Assembly (NCBI GenBank): GCA_023213315.1 | Contig: JAKCPI010000950.1 | Coordinates: forward strand, 1 to 64,000 | Length of the DNA: 64,000 nt | Direction: 5' to 3' | DNA from: Euborellia annulipes | Taxonomy: Eukaryota > Arthropoda > Insecta > Dermaptera > Anisolabididae | In this document: positions 1 to 11,474 of the stretch, in pieces | How the letters are laid out: each line of letters starts with the position of its first letter | Position numbering within the stretch: position 1 is the stretch's first letter | Made by a program: the position numbers and the translations under genes | Notes under the pieces: generated by a model | What the model was told of the DNA's origin: nothing | The model's input: the letters and a program-made list of their open reading frames with translations, nothing else | Database searches by the model: none

Positions 1-84
1 ATAAATGTATGTATGTATATATTTATTATATAAGAGTTTGGTTCAATAATGTATAAAATCCACTGTGACACTTATAATGACTCT

Positions 85-155
85 TCGCCAGCTCTGAAGA
101 TGGTTCAAATAAGGAACCGAAACGTCAGCTGTGTGAATTAAATAAATAAAGAAAA
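85..155 (+). repeat. Penelope-like terminal hairpin fragment
   Basis: The segment has CTGAAGA (from 94), a stem GGTTC/GAACC with a short AT loop, then GAAACGTCAG. This order is repeated at many other places in the window and resembles the hammerhead-like motif known from the pseudo-LTRs of Penelope-like retroelements. It is a lone arm with no reverse transcriptase nearby. The class assignment is inference. Confidence 0.45.
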
Positions 156-305
156 ACTCTAGCTGCGTCTCTCATTTCTCTATCTTTAAGAAAACACAAA
201 AAAAAAAGAAAAAAATAATGTATCCAAAATTTGTATTTTTTTTTAAATAAAGCTATTTAAAAAACAAAAATTTTAATTCTAAGTCCCATATAAATTTAAA
301 AAAAA

Positions 306-957
306 AATCTGGTGTGAATGGCGCACAGCACACAACTTTCTCTTACCTTCGGTAATCGAAAGTTGTGTTCTGTGCTTGTCACACCAGATTTTTTTGTGTC
401 GACATATATTTAGTTCCCGACAGTACGGAACATATGAATTCAGATGTAAAATTTATAAGTATGGGAAAATATTTATATTTTGTTACCATGGCAACTATTT
501 CTCCTATCTTCCCTATGAAATACAAGAGTAAAGTGGTCTTCAGAAGATTTCAATTGCAAAATGAGAATATACATTTTAAAGGGAATCTAAAAAATAATTG
601 ATTTTTGAATTTAAAAAAAAATCGTTGGAGCAAATTTTGAGAAAATCGAAAAAAACTCAAAAAGTACATCAGTAAAGTACTAGTACTCTTTGGCCGATTT
701 TGATTAAAAGCTTATTTTTCCGGTCCCGGGGGGTGTTTAACTTAAATATAAAATTTTAACCTCGTAGCTCAATTCCTTCATGCTTAAAATTGAACACACA
801 CCCACAGACAGACCATGTCGCGAAAACCACGTTTTTGGATTCAGGGGACCTCAAAACGTGAAGATCCATCAAAATCTCGACATCGAATTTTTGACATGAA
901 TCCAATACTTTCTCTCTATATATATATTACATATATACATAGGTAAGAGAAAGTAAT
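306..957 (+). mobile_element. Double-hairpin element, copy A (full length)
   Basis: The 5' end is a long hairpin: TCTGGTGTG...CTTTCTCTTACC pairs with GGTAATCGAAAG...CACACCAGA across a TTCG loop at about 348-351. The middle has the block GTTACCATGGCAAC, the palindromic AGTACTAGTACT, a short CA/GACA tract and CTCGACATCGAATTTTTG. The 3' end is a second hairpin, TACTTTCTCT...AGAGAAAGTA with an AT loop. The open frame 365-601 is not a gene: matching frames recur only because the copies are similar. Class unresolved; the two-hairpin layout is closest to non-autonomous Helentron-type elements. Confidence 0.75.
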
Positions 958-999
958 AATGATGTTGGTCTCATTTTTACAACGCTTTTATTAACTTGC

Positions 1000-2815
1000 T
1001 TTCCTGTTTTTCCGACAAATTTGCAAATCGAAATTTCGACCACTTCTACTTAAGCTAGAGCTTTGAAATTTTATACAGGTATGTAACTCCCGTGACAATG
1101 CAATATTTGATGTGTGTCATCTTTGTAGGTGAATTAATTACAAAATGGCGGCCGATCAAAAAAAGTGGGGGAAAGTTTTATAATCAAAATTTCTCCTATT
1201 TATAATTAATTTAGAGTTTTGAGCAATGGCAGAGGTGTTAAATAGACTTTACTCTACAAAATGTGCTATTCAAAATAATTGAAAATTATTTAAATTCAGA
1301 TTAGCGGCCAATTAATCACATTTCCATTGTTCGGTCCGACAAAGTTAGCGATCGAAATTACGACCAGTTCTACTTAACCTAGAGCTTTGAAATTTTATAC
1401 ACGTATGTAACTCCCGTGACAATGCAATATTTGATGTGTCTCATCTTTGTAGGTGAATTAATTACAAAATGGCGGCCGATCAAAAAAAGTGGGGGGAAAG
1501 TTTTATAATCAAGATTTCTCCTATTTATAATTAATTTAGAGTTTTGAGCATTGGCAGAGGTGTTAAATAGACTTTATTCTAAAAAATGTGCTATTCAAAA
1601 TTATTAAAAATTAATTAAATTGAGATTAGCGGCCAATTAATCACATTTCCATTGTTCGGTCCGACAAAGTTAGCGATTTAAATTACGACCAGTTCTACTT
1701 AACCTAGAGCTTTGAAATTTTATACACGTATGTAACTCCCGTGACAATGCAATATTTGATGTGTCTCATTTTTGTAGGTCAATTAATTTCCAAATGGCGG
1801 CCGATCAAAAAAAGTGGGGGGAAAGTTTTATAATCAAAATTTCTCCTATTTATAATTAATTTAGAGTTTTGAGCATTAGCAGATGTGTTCAATAGACTTT
1901 ACTCTACAAAATGTGCTATTCAAAATAATTAAAAATTAATTAAATTGAGATTAGCGGCCAATTAATCAATTTCCATTGTTTGGGCCGACAAAGTTGCGGA
2001 TTGAAATTACGACCAGTTCTACTTAACCTAGAGCTTTGAAATTTTATTCACGTATGTAACTCCCGTGACAATGCAATATTTGATATGTCTCATCTTTGTA
2101 GGTGAATTAATTACAAAATGGCGGCCGATCAAAAAAAAGTGGGGGAAAGTTTTATAATCAAAATTTCTCCTATTTATAATTAATTTAGAGTTTCGAGCAT
2201 TAGCAGGGGTGTTAAATAGCCTTTACTCTACAAAATGTGCTATTCAAAATAATTAAAAATTAATTAAATTGAGATTAGCGGCCAATTAATCACATTTCCA
2301 TTGTTCGGTCCGACAAAGTTAGCGATTTAAATTACGACCAGTTCTACTTAACCTAGAGCTTTGAAATTTTATACTCATATGTAACTCCCGTGACAATGCA
2401 ATATTTGATATGTCTAATCTTTGTAGGTGAATTAATTACAAAATGGCGGCCGATCAAAAAAAGTGGGGGGAAGTTTTATAATCAAAATTTCTCCTATTTA
2501 TAATTAATTTAGAGTTTCGAGCATTAGCAGGGGTGTTAAATAGCCTTTACTCTACAAAATGTGCTATTCAAAATAATTAAAAATTAATTAAATTGAGATT
2601 AGCGGCCAATTAATCACATTTCCATTGTTCGGTCCGACAAAGTTAGCGATTGAAATTACGACCAGTTCTACTTAACCTAGAGCTTTGAAATTTTATACAC
2701 ATATGTAACTCCCGTGACAATGCAATATTTGATGTGTCTCATCTTTGTAGGTCAATTAATTTCGGCCTATCACAAAAAAGAGGGGGTGAAATTTATAATC
2801 AAAAATTTCTCTTCT
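1000..2815. repeat. Tandem array, 324-325 bp unit, about 5.6 copies
   Basis: The motif CGACCAGTTCTACTTA (CGACCACTTCTACTTA in the first unit) recurs at 1037, 1361, 1686, 2010, 2335 and 2659, giving spacings of 324, 325, 324, 325 and 324. Each unit also contains AACTCCCGTGACAATGCAAT, AAAATGGCGGCCGATCAAA and GATTAGCGGCCAATTAATC. The first unit is the most divergent. The array breaks off after 2760 inside a unit. It is non-coding and satellite-like, and starts about 50 bp after the end of double-hairpin copy A. Confidence 0.9.
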
Positions 2816-2901
2816 TTTAAAATACAAATTGTCTTATTGTATCGTGTATATGTATATAACTCATACGTATTAATATTTTATTACAAAAACTAAAAAGAGT
2901 T

Positions 2902-3392
2902 AAATAAAATAATATAAAAAAAAAATTTAAAAACAACGCTTTTATAAATGTACTAAAAAGAGAAAAATAATTATGTATAATTTCTTTAAAATTATATTAA
3001 AAATTAATATATGTTACTAAAACTAAAAGCGTTGGGCGCGCAAATTAACAATCTCTTGCAATTTGCATTGCAGAGGATCAACTAACCTTAATTCACCGAT
3101 ACTTGAATCAAAAAATAAAAATAAAATAAAATAATCTAACTAAAACATTTGAGTCACTTCAAACTGTTTTGCCTAACTACCCGCCAAGTCTATGGTATTA
3201 AAATGTATTCATAAAACATATAATAGGCCTATTTATACAATTAAAATTTGCAAATCCCGCGCCCAACGCTTTTAGTTTTAATAACATATATTAATTTTTA
3301 ATATAATTTTAAAGAAATTATACATAATTATTTTTCTCTTTTTAGTACATTTATAAAAGCGTTGTTTTTAAATTTTTTTTTATATTATTTTA
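2902..3392. mobile_element. Foldback element with about 145-bp inverted arms
   Basis: The left arm (2902-3046) and right arm (about 3245-3392) are inverted copies. Shared landmarks are AAACAACGCTTTTATAAATG on the left and its complement ending at about 3370, plus AAAAGCGTTGGGCGCG at the inner edges. The roughly 200-bp spacer contains no open frame of note. The right arm has a small insertion near 3255. Probably a MITE or foldback transposon; family unknown. Confidence 0.75.
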
Positions 3393-3883
3393 TTAATATC
3401 TAGTTTTCTTCAGTATTTTTTTAAATTTTAGTAATATTTTCCTCCTTTGTCTTAACCTTTCACCCGTGTCTCTCATCAAACTACAAAACACCCATAAAAA
3501 CTACATAATAATTCTTTTCTTTAGGAAAAAAAATTATTACGTATCAGATTAAATTTATTTCAAAGATCGACCGATTCAGTAAAAAATTTACTTTTCTTTT
3601 TATTAAATATTTGAATAATGAAAAAAAAAATTCTAGATAAATAACGGCTTAATTTTGTTTCGCACATTATAAAAAAAAAATTCACAAACACAAAATTAAC
3701 TTTTTTATTACGAGTAATTTTCAATCTCTTCGGTCCTTTGAATATATTTAGTTTTTATTTGGTCAATATTTATTTTTCAAATTACTCTTCTTTATATAAA
3801 TTTTTTATGAATTGACTCAATACGTAAAAGATTATTTTTTTTAATTCTTCCCGGCATCTGAGATCATTTAGACACCATCCTTA

Positions 3884-4006
3884 CAATGGCGTCATTTCAA
3901 CTTTTTCTTGGGGGGGGGGGGGGGTAAATTTTTTTCTTGGGGTAAAAAAATCAGAGCCCTTCGGAAGGGGGGCAAATGCTCCCTGTCCCCCCAAATGACG
4001 TCACTG
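3884..4006. mobile_element. Short G-rich inverted-repeat element
   Basis: The ends are CAATGGCGTCATTT and AAATGACGTCACTG, inverted relative to each other. The interior is G15 then C-rich tracts. The flanks CATCCTTA and CATCTTAT could be a decayed 8-bp duplication, which would fit an hAT-like element. A CGGCATCTGAGATCATTTAG tract at 3853-3872 just upstream resembles the tail of the second SINE family (see 35637). Confidence 0.5.
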
Positions 4007-4009
4007 CAT

Positions 4010-6130
4010 CTTATTTATTCAAATTAATTGATAGTCAATATAATTTGAATACATTTTCATAAATTCAATTACAAAGTTATTTGTTGATATTAGTTGAAGT
4101 CGAACGAGTACTAGTTTAATTTAAAACATATGATGAATAGAATATCTTTCTTATAATTTCCCAGGTTTTTTTTTAAGCAACAAATAAATTATTCCAATTC
4201 CATGTTAATTATAATCGCAAGATAAGAGATGGCATTATCAAACTATATATAACTATAATTTTTGAAGATGTTATAAGTTTATATCAATATAAAAAAATTT
4301 CAATTAACAGTTCGAAAAGTAGGAACATATCCAAATGGCCATGACTCAAATTTTAGAAGATGATTAATAAAGAAATGGGTCTTTATTAAAATAAATATAA
4401 ATGAGTATATTTTCTCTAATATTGCAATATTTATAATTGAACTTGATATAAAAAAAAAAATTGAAAAAATGTTATGAATTTTTAATGTCTTCGTGTGAAT
4501 TTAAAAACTGCTCTTTGATCCCTTTGTTAATGTGTCAAAACGATTACAGTTTTCATTATTTAGAATCATTTTATATATGTGTGATCGTCCACATGAAAAG
4601 GTACCAAATCTTCATCGGGACAAAATTGAGTTTTTATGCTTTATGTACACAATACATCTGCTGAGCAAGCCGGTACTTTTCGAATTTTGTATCATTTTTT
4701 GTTTGGAAGATTTCAAATTTTGGTTTTGGAAAAAATGAGTTTAAAGTTTGTTTGGTCTCTTTTCTCTTACAATAAAGTTAAGCCCATATTAGAGCGCCTC
4801 TCAATCTCACTATAAAATTTCATTTTAATTTGAGATAGGCTTACCAGAAAGCGATTTTGACAATGGAATTTCAAAAATTTTTACTTTATAGATAAGGTTA
4901 CAAGATGTTCGGATTTGGAACACGTGTCTGGTTTAGAGTCCGATTCTGAGAAATATCCGGATCTTACTAATATGAACCGAAAACATGGCCAAATTGGGGG
5001 GGGGGAGGATTTGACTATTAAAAGAGCTTAATGATAATAAATTTATTGATATAATTTATTAATCCCATAAGTTAATACTTATTCTTTAATTTAAAAAGCT
5101 TGTAAATCAGGCTAATTTTGATAATATTTTTTACGTCTTAGGATAGCTAAAAAATCAGTGTCTAATTTTCAAAAAATTTTTCCATACCCCCAGTCGTACG
5201 AAGTCGGATCTGGCCTCAATAAATTATGATAGCCCTATTTATAGAGAACTGAAAAAACCAAAAGAAAAAAGTATTTTATAAAAAAAAAAATCGAACCAAA
5301 AAATCGAAAGCTGAGGAACGAATGAGTTCTTTTAGCAAATAAATAAATTTACACCCAATCACTTTCATTTAATGATTGAAATGCATGAAGCTCTGATTAA
5401 AAAGTTTACGTAAATGAAAAAAGTGTAAGTAACAAGGACACCTTGAGAGATTCCAGGCCTTGGAGGGATAATATTGCATAATAAGTCCATATAAAATTGA
5501 AGGATAATAAATAATAACAATGATAATTGAATCAAAAAATATATGCTTTGCCGTGGTTTAATAAGAGGGAAGAAAATAAATATTATAGGAATTATCCTAC
5601 TAATATGGATATTTAGTCAATAAATTGTTTTATTTGATTCTAAGAAAATATTCAAATTTCTCTAGGTGTTTCACGCATTATCTAAACGGTAACTTGACAA
5701 ATTTTGAATTTTTCCACTTGGCCTCTGAATTTCGTCGACAGTAGGCTATCACTTGTTTCCAGAGATTTATTAAAATTAAAGCGAACCATTCAACATACAT
5801 ATATCAGACTAATGCGTTGTTTCATGTTTAGTAACAAACTCAAATGAGCAACTCATTAATGAATTTTTCGTTTAATTTCCCCTCTCTAGAGAAGACTACG
5901 CAATCTCACTTGTTATTAATAGTTAAAGTGAATTAGCATGCAATTAATCGACGTTTCCATTAATGAGTCAGGCATTTGGGTTTCTTACCTTAGTATATCC
6001 ACTCTCGACCTAATTAATGCACCACATTATATTAATATATTGATAGAGGGAAATACTTGTGTTTTGGTCTTTTATTATTGATATTACGAAGGGTGGTCTG
6101 AAAAGTTTCACAAGACATTTTTTTATCAAA
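4010..6130. other. AT-rich non-coding stretch
   Basis: No supported gene or element. Short open frames at 4461-4738 overlap each other in two frames, lack domains and look like chance. A G10 run lies near 4990. Confidence 0.4.
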
Positions 6131-6137
6131 TTTACTT

Positions 6138-6325
6138 TTACTTTCTCTTACCTATGTATATCTGTAATATATATAGAGAGAAAGTATTGGATTCATGTCA
6201 AAAATTCGATGTCGAGATTTTGATGGATATACACGTTTTGAGGTCCCCTGAATCCAAAAAAGTGGTTTTTGCGACATGGTGTGTCTGTGTGTGTGTGTGT
6301 ATGTGTGTGTCTGGGTTCAATTTAA
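6138..6325 (-). mobile_element. Double-hairpin element, copy B (5'-truncated)
   Basis: On the minus strand this is the family's 3' part: the TACTTTCTCT terminal hairpin, then the complement of CTCGACATCGAATTTTTGAC, then a GT-rich tract matching the CA tract of other copies. Similarity ends near 6325, and the 5' TTCG hairpin is missing. Confidence 0.75.
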
Positions 6326-6584
6326 AAAATATCACTAACCCTAATATTCAATATTTGGCCTAATTTTAGAAATATTCAAAATAAAGTTTATCTATGTAAA
6401 AAAAATTATGCCCAGAAAGGTTAGAAGTTATCATATTGGCGAGTTTTTTTTATTTAAGATAACACTATTAAGAAAATAAGACATAAATAAAATAATCTTT
6501 TTTTTCGGTAATTATTTAAACATTTTTTTCTCCAGACTGTTCTATTTACCAAAATCAGATCTGTTTTTAACTTTAAATTACATA

Positions 6585-6606
6585 ACTTTCTCTATACGAG
6601 AAAGTA
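6585..6606. repeat. Isolated copy of the family's 3' terminal hairpin
   Basis: ACTTTCTC...GAGAAAGT is a 22-bp near-palindrome identical in its stem to the 3' ends of the double-hairpin elements. It lies 260 bp beyond copy B. Confidence 0.5.
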
Positions 6607-6609
6607 AAA

Positions 6610-7497
6610 AAAATCAAACAAATTTTGTATGCTTTTTAAACTCAAGCCTCAAAACCGCGTTGTTGTTTCGCCTTTTATAAAATGTTTTATCTATATCTCT
6701 GGATCTAGATAATTATATAAAAATATAATTAATTATTGATTACACTTGAATAGAATATTAAGTTATGAAATATTTTTTGTTAAGTTAGGATGTTTCGTAT
6801 TAAATGACGTATAATTGGGTAATATAATAGAATCACTTTCCGTTAATTGCTTAATAGTGTATCACAGATATTCTATAACATAATGATAAAATTATTGAAG
6901 ATTTTTCATCTTTTGAATCTATTTTGTTTCCTCTATCCTAATATTATATTCATGAGTGTTTTTAAAAACAATATTTAATTACTTAAGGCGGTTAAGGAGG
7001 CAAAGAAAGCTGTTCGCATGATTTTTGCCGATAAGATGGCGTTAAGGGTCTTAAAAATTTAAAAAAGTTCAATTTACGAAAAAATTGCCAACAGATGGCA
7101 GGGCGGTAGGGCTATATTTAATCTCATGTAGGCCTATTTGTTTAATTTTCGTTGAATACTTGATAATGAATAGTTTATTTAAATAATAAGCTTATTATAT
7201 ATTAAATATCATTTATAACAGGATAAAAATATATAAATATAGGCTTATAAGTGATCAAATAATGCTGTAAGATAACCAGTCCAGTCACCTATCGGCGAAT
7301 GCTCGACTATTTGGAAGGTTTTTTAATTGAAGGGCTTAGTGAAAGATAGTCATAAGCTACAAAACATTAGTTTCGAGATATTAACAAATTAAAGTTTGAC
7401 TCAAATCTGTAAATCTGCCACTTAATTTATAATAATAATAATATAATAATAATAAATAATATAATTTAAATAATATAATTTATAATAATAAATTAAT
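6610..7497. other. AT-rich stretch ending in an AAT microsatellite
   Basis: Nothing specific to 7426. From 7427 to 7497 the sequence is an imperfect run of TAA/ATA units, i.e. a trinucleotide microsatellite. Confidence 0.5.
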
Positions 7498-7545
7498 TTA
7501 TATAAAGAAAGTTATTTCTTTATAAAAATGAACAGGTGTATGTCT

Positions 7546-7828
7546 TATAAAGCATATAGCCCTCGGGGCTTGGTGTAGAGGTTAGCGTGCTAACCTCGTA
7601 TATCAAACGTCGCGGGTTCGGACCCCAGGCAGTCCGATGATTCTATTTAAGCCAATGGAAATGGCTTAAATAAGAATGCCTGGACCCGATATATGTATAT
7701 TATTAAATCAATAACGGTTATCGTAAATGTCTTATATGGCCTGAGTTGCCGAAAAGACTGTGTAAATGTGTGTGTGAATGTGAGTTTGAATGAGAAAAAA
7801 GTGTGAGTGTTTTTTATAAAGCATATAG
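7546..7828 (+). mobile_element. tRNA-derived SINE, family 1, full length with duplication
   Basis: The element body is 7560-7814. The head is tRNA-like: an A-box-like TGGTGTAGAGGTTAGCGTG and a B-box GGGTTCGGACCCC. The body has the palindrome around ATTTAAGCCA...TGGCTTAAAT and GGTTATCGTAAA. The tail is rich in GTGTGAATGTGAG. A perfect 14-bp duplication TATAAAGCATATAG flanks it (7546-7559 and 7815-7828), which is direct evidence of retrotransposition. Other copies of this family are at 16.6-17.0, 22.6, 32.8, 35.4 and 36.7 kb. Confidence 0.93.
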
Positions 7829-7855
7829 TAGAGAATGAAACATTCATTCGCCCTA

Positions 7856-8440
7856 CACTGTAAAAAAAAATATGAATTTTCAATCATTTTCCATATACTT
7901 TCGTGGTTGAATATTAATATGCCCAGGATATGAAATAAAATTAATATAAAAGTTTATGAACAAATTACCAACTTTTAAACTTATCTTTTTCTTTGTGTGC
8001 CGCCAAATTTTGAAATCGTTAAAAGTGCACCGCGACAAGTTGAGAATCACTGGTCTAAACGTTCTCAAATAACTCGACTACCTCAAGGAATTTTTATTAA
8101 TATTATTTTATAATTATTTTAAGGAAACTTGAAATTATTCTTTTAAAATTTATTTCACAAATCTAAATTTATTAAATTCTGGTTTGAAATTCGCGCTCTA
8201 AACTATTTAAATATTTATGAAGTCATACTAATTAAATAATTTTTATAAAGTAATTCAACTAAATAGATATAAAAATAAAAATAAAAATTAACAATTTTTA
8301 CCAAAATAATTAATTTTAAAATATACAAGACATTTGTTAGGTTGGCAACAAATTGAACTTTCTCAATATATTCATAAACAGTTTATGAAACAGAGTTCCT
8401 ATACTTGTATAGGAAGTTTTTTGGAAGTTTTTTAACAGTG
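7856..8440. mobile_element. CACTGT element, TA-flanked, copy 1
   Basis: The element starts CACTGTAAAAAAA and ends TTTTTTAACAGTG, with a TA on each side (7854-7855 and 8441-8442), as for Tc1/mariner-type insertions. After the terminus both this and the copy at 13777 carry ATGAATTTTCAATCA, so they are one family. No transposase frame is present. A small hairpin CCTATACTTGTATAGG lies near the right end. Confidence 0.7.
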
Positions 8441-8444
8441 TAGT

Positions 8445-9575
8445 TTAAGTTTTAAAAGCATTTATAATGAAGAAGAAAACGAAAATGAGGCTTATGACTT
8501 TCTTCACCGGAAAAATAGCAATTTTTTTGGCTTAAAAATTAGGTTTTTTGAAAAAAAAAAAAAATTGATTCTAGAGTTTATTAATCGCGATTTTTTTTTT
8601 AATTATTTTTTTTTGTAATCAAGCAAATACAGAAAAGTCATTAAAAAATTATAATTTTCTGTCCTAATATCCCTTATGAATTTAATTCATTTTAAAAAAT
8701 CCCATTGAAAAATTTCTTATAATATTCTATATCGTTAAGTAGACGGCCACTCCTACTCCCCCTTAAGAACAAAATAGGAATCCATTATTATTGAGAAGAA
8801 ATATACTAGATGATTATTTTCAAATTAACAACTCTACAAACTTTTAGTAATTTCGGCGGAGTTGATTAAGTGGAAAATTAAAAGCAACCAATCCGTAAAG
8901 CAAAAGTTATTCCTTAACTTAGAGAGTTGGTTTTGTGTGTGATCTGTGATTTCGTCGAATAGAATCGTGGCTAGAGTTCTTTTGTCTTGTCATTATGTCG
9001 TGTCTTAGGATCGACTTGCAAGTAGACATATTATTCCATGACTTCAACATGGCTGACTCTCACACAGCAAAGGGCAAATTAAATTCCCAAAATGAAAAAT
9101 GTAGAATTTAACAATAGAAAGAGAGAGAGAGAGGGAGAAAAAAACAACTTTAAATCAGAGTTTTATTGTAGTCTTTCTGTTCGTGTCGTGTTGCTTATTT
9201 GTTATCCGATTTTATTCGAAATAGTACAATTTCTCTATTTCTTAAAGATGATTAAGCATCCGCCCAAATGTTGAGGTTCACTAACAATTGCATTCCAAAG
9301 AATATAAAAATTATTAACCTATAAAGAATAGAATAAGCCTTTGGGCGTGGAATCCGACCTCGCCTTTCAATGGAACGAAAATTTTATATTTCAAAAAAAA
9401 AAAAAAAGTTATAGTCTATATTATTTTTATACTTATCCAAAGATAAATAAATAGTTGATTTACCTAATTTGAGAAAATAAAAAGTTAATACTTTGATAAC
9501 GATAACTTTGATAACTTTTTGTAAACGGCTATTAAATATAAACTATTCTGTCAAACATTGGAAATTAAATTTTTT
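8445..9575. other. AT-rich non-coding stretch
   Basis: No supported feature. It contains A/T homopolymers and a GA run at 9120-9135. The short frame 9092-9274 has no domain. Confidence 0.4.
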
Positions 9576-9871
9576 ATTCTATTCAGTGGCGGATCCACAG
9601 GAGTTTCTCGGGCCCCCCCGGGGGGGGGGGGGTAACCTGGTGTGACTGGTTGCACAGCATACAATTTTTTCTTATTATCGATAATTTAAAGGTGCATTCT
9701 GTAGTTGTTTACCAAAATATATATACAAATCAAATTTTTAAGTATTAGTTATTAAAATTTTATATTAAAAAAATACAATTTTTTCAAAAAAAAAAAAAAA
9801 TTTCTCAAATCTCGGGAGGGGGGGGGGGATAACCCCTTTACGACCCCCCTGTATCCGCCCTTCATTCTATT
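9576..9871. mobile_element. hAT-like GGCGGAT element with 8-bp duplication
   Basis: The element 9584-9863 begins CAGTGGCGGATCC and ends GTATCCGCCCTTC, roughly inverted. It is flanked by the perfect direct repeat ATTCTATT (9576-9583 and 9864-9871). The 8-bp duplication suggests an hAT-type insertion. The interior includes CTGGTGTGACTGG and CACAGCATACAA, which match the 5' hairpin of the double-hairpin family. A related copy is at 45301. Confidence 0.75.
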
Positions 9872-11045
9872 GCAACAATTTTTTTTCTCTTAAGAGTTCA
9901 ATGTTATTTATTATTTGCAAAGTAAATTATTCTAATTTATATTCTTTATTCGGAAAAAATTTGAAGTGAAACTTATTTATTCAAACAAATTTGGATTTTC
10001 TTGACGTTTCCAAGGAAAAATAAAAAGGCGGCTGTCGACGTAACTAAACTCAACAGATCTGATTAATTTCCTAACCTTTTTTACCGCGAATATAAATTTT
10101 ATGTAAAAGTTTCATTTCTGTAGTGTTTCATATGAATTCACAGTGGATTTTAAGACGGGCATGTAGGCCTTAAATTTTTCTATAAGTCAAATAAATTATT
10201 TTGAATGTAAAAATTTTATATGGCGAATAGGAAAAACTCTCGTCAAAAGACATCGTTCGTTTTTGATTGTTATCTCGTCTGCGTCTTTGATATGAAGTCA
10301 GTCCTAAACGACTTCATCTTTTCAAATTAAGAGACCATCCATTTTGCGTATGCATCAATATAACCATAGGAGACATTGATCAAGATTTGCTGAGTTGCCC
10401 AAAAAATAAGGATGCTGTGTGTCTCTATTCATGAAAAATGTCTGTTTCCTATAAAGATGACAATCCTATAGTAATTAATCACAAGTAAGGGCATGATAAA
10501 ATGAAGAATTTAATAATAAAATTCCTAATTGCTTAGCGCCGTTCATATAGATGTAATGGCAAAAATTTGTGTATTTTATTATTAATTTTTTTTTAAACGA
10601 AATAGGCTTTAGAAGTGGAAGTAAAATTAAGAAAAAAATATGTGTAGAGGAATTGATAGAAAGGCGAAGATTGGGAAGGGGGTGGAATTTTTAATTTTTT
10701 TTCAATTGAATCTAGAATCGCATTTTAAGATTTCAGAATTTTTTTTTTGAAATTCCTAACTTATTGAAAAGATAGTAAAAGTGGATACAAATTATTTTCT
10801 TGGGTTAAAAGAACGGGCTATATGTTGTGAATAATTACAGAGAATAATGGAGGAAAATTTTAATAGTATCACACAAATTGCCACATGCAGTCACCCCCCC
10901 CTCCCAACTCTCTTTGAACAGAAAAAATATTCCTGGGATTATCGCTGCATGTTGGTGATAAAAGATGTTAGGATTTACGGATCTTGAGAGAATCTTCAGC
11001 CTGGATCGAAATCCTTTTACTTTTTAATAAATATTTAATGATTCA
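9872..11045. other. AT-rich non-coding stretch
   Basis: No supported gene, repeat or RNA recognised. Confidence 0.4.
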
Positions 11046-11049
11046 GAAA

Positions 11050-11160
11050 AATAATAAGGCCGAGCAGCTATGTTTATTTCTTTATTAAAGAACCCACAGC
11101 GACGTTTCGGTCTACTATGAGACCATCTTCAGTAAATAGAAAAACCTCTCAAGTTCTTTG
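11050..11160 (-). repeat. Penelope-like terminal hairpin fragment
   Basis: On the minus strand it reads CTGAAGATGGTCTC, a short loop, then AGACCGAAACGTCGC, the same order of motifs as at 94-130. Single arm only. Confidence 0.45.
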
Positions 11161-11474
11161 ACAGACATTTCATAAAATTAATTGCGATCTATCAGATATA
11201 ATGCATTCAGCGCCAAAGTCAATATTCAAAAGTCAGCTATTCACCTCGCTAACATTTAATGATTCATTCAAACGACTAAAAATCAAGCCCGCATAGGATT
11301 TTCGGATAGGAACAGCTTCTAAATCGGAACGGATTAGTTTAGTAGTTGGAGTTTGTCGGATCGCTAATCCTTTTCAAAGAATTTTCCTCATACCTGATTA
11401 TTGCTGGTATAATTAGGCAATAATAAATATAAGCTTTTCAAATAATATTTTGCATTTCACATCTTCATAGATAG

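Noticed and set aside
365..601. A similar peptide (MGKYLYFVTMATIS...KVVFRRFQ) is readable in copies A, D, H and J of the double-hairpin element, suggesting a conserved small gene.
   Set aside because: The frame has a different start and stop from copy to copy and is broken in copies C, E and F. Copy I lacks it altogether. Similarity between young copies explains it.
1000..2815. Regularly spaced repeats that might suggest a CRISPR array.
   Set aside because: The whole 324-bp unit is repeated with no unique spacers, in a eukaryotic context. It is a tandem satellite.
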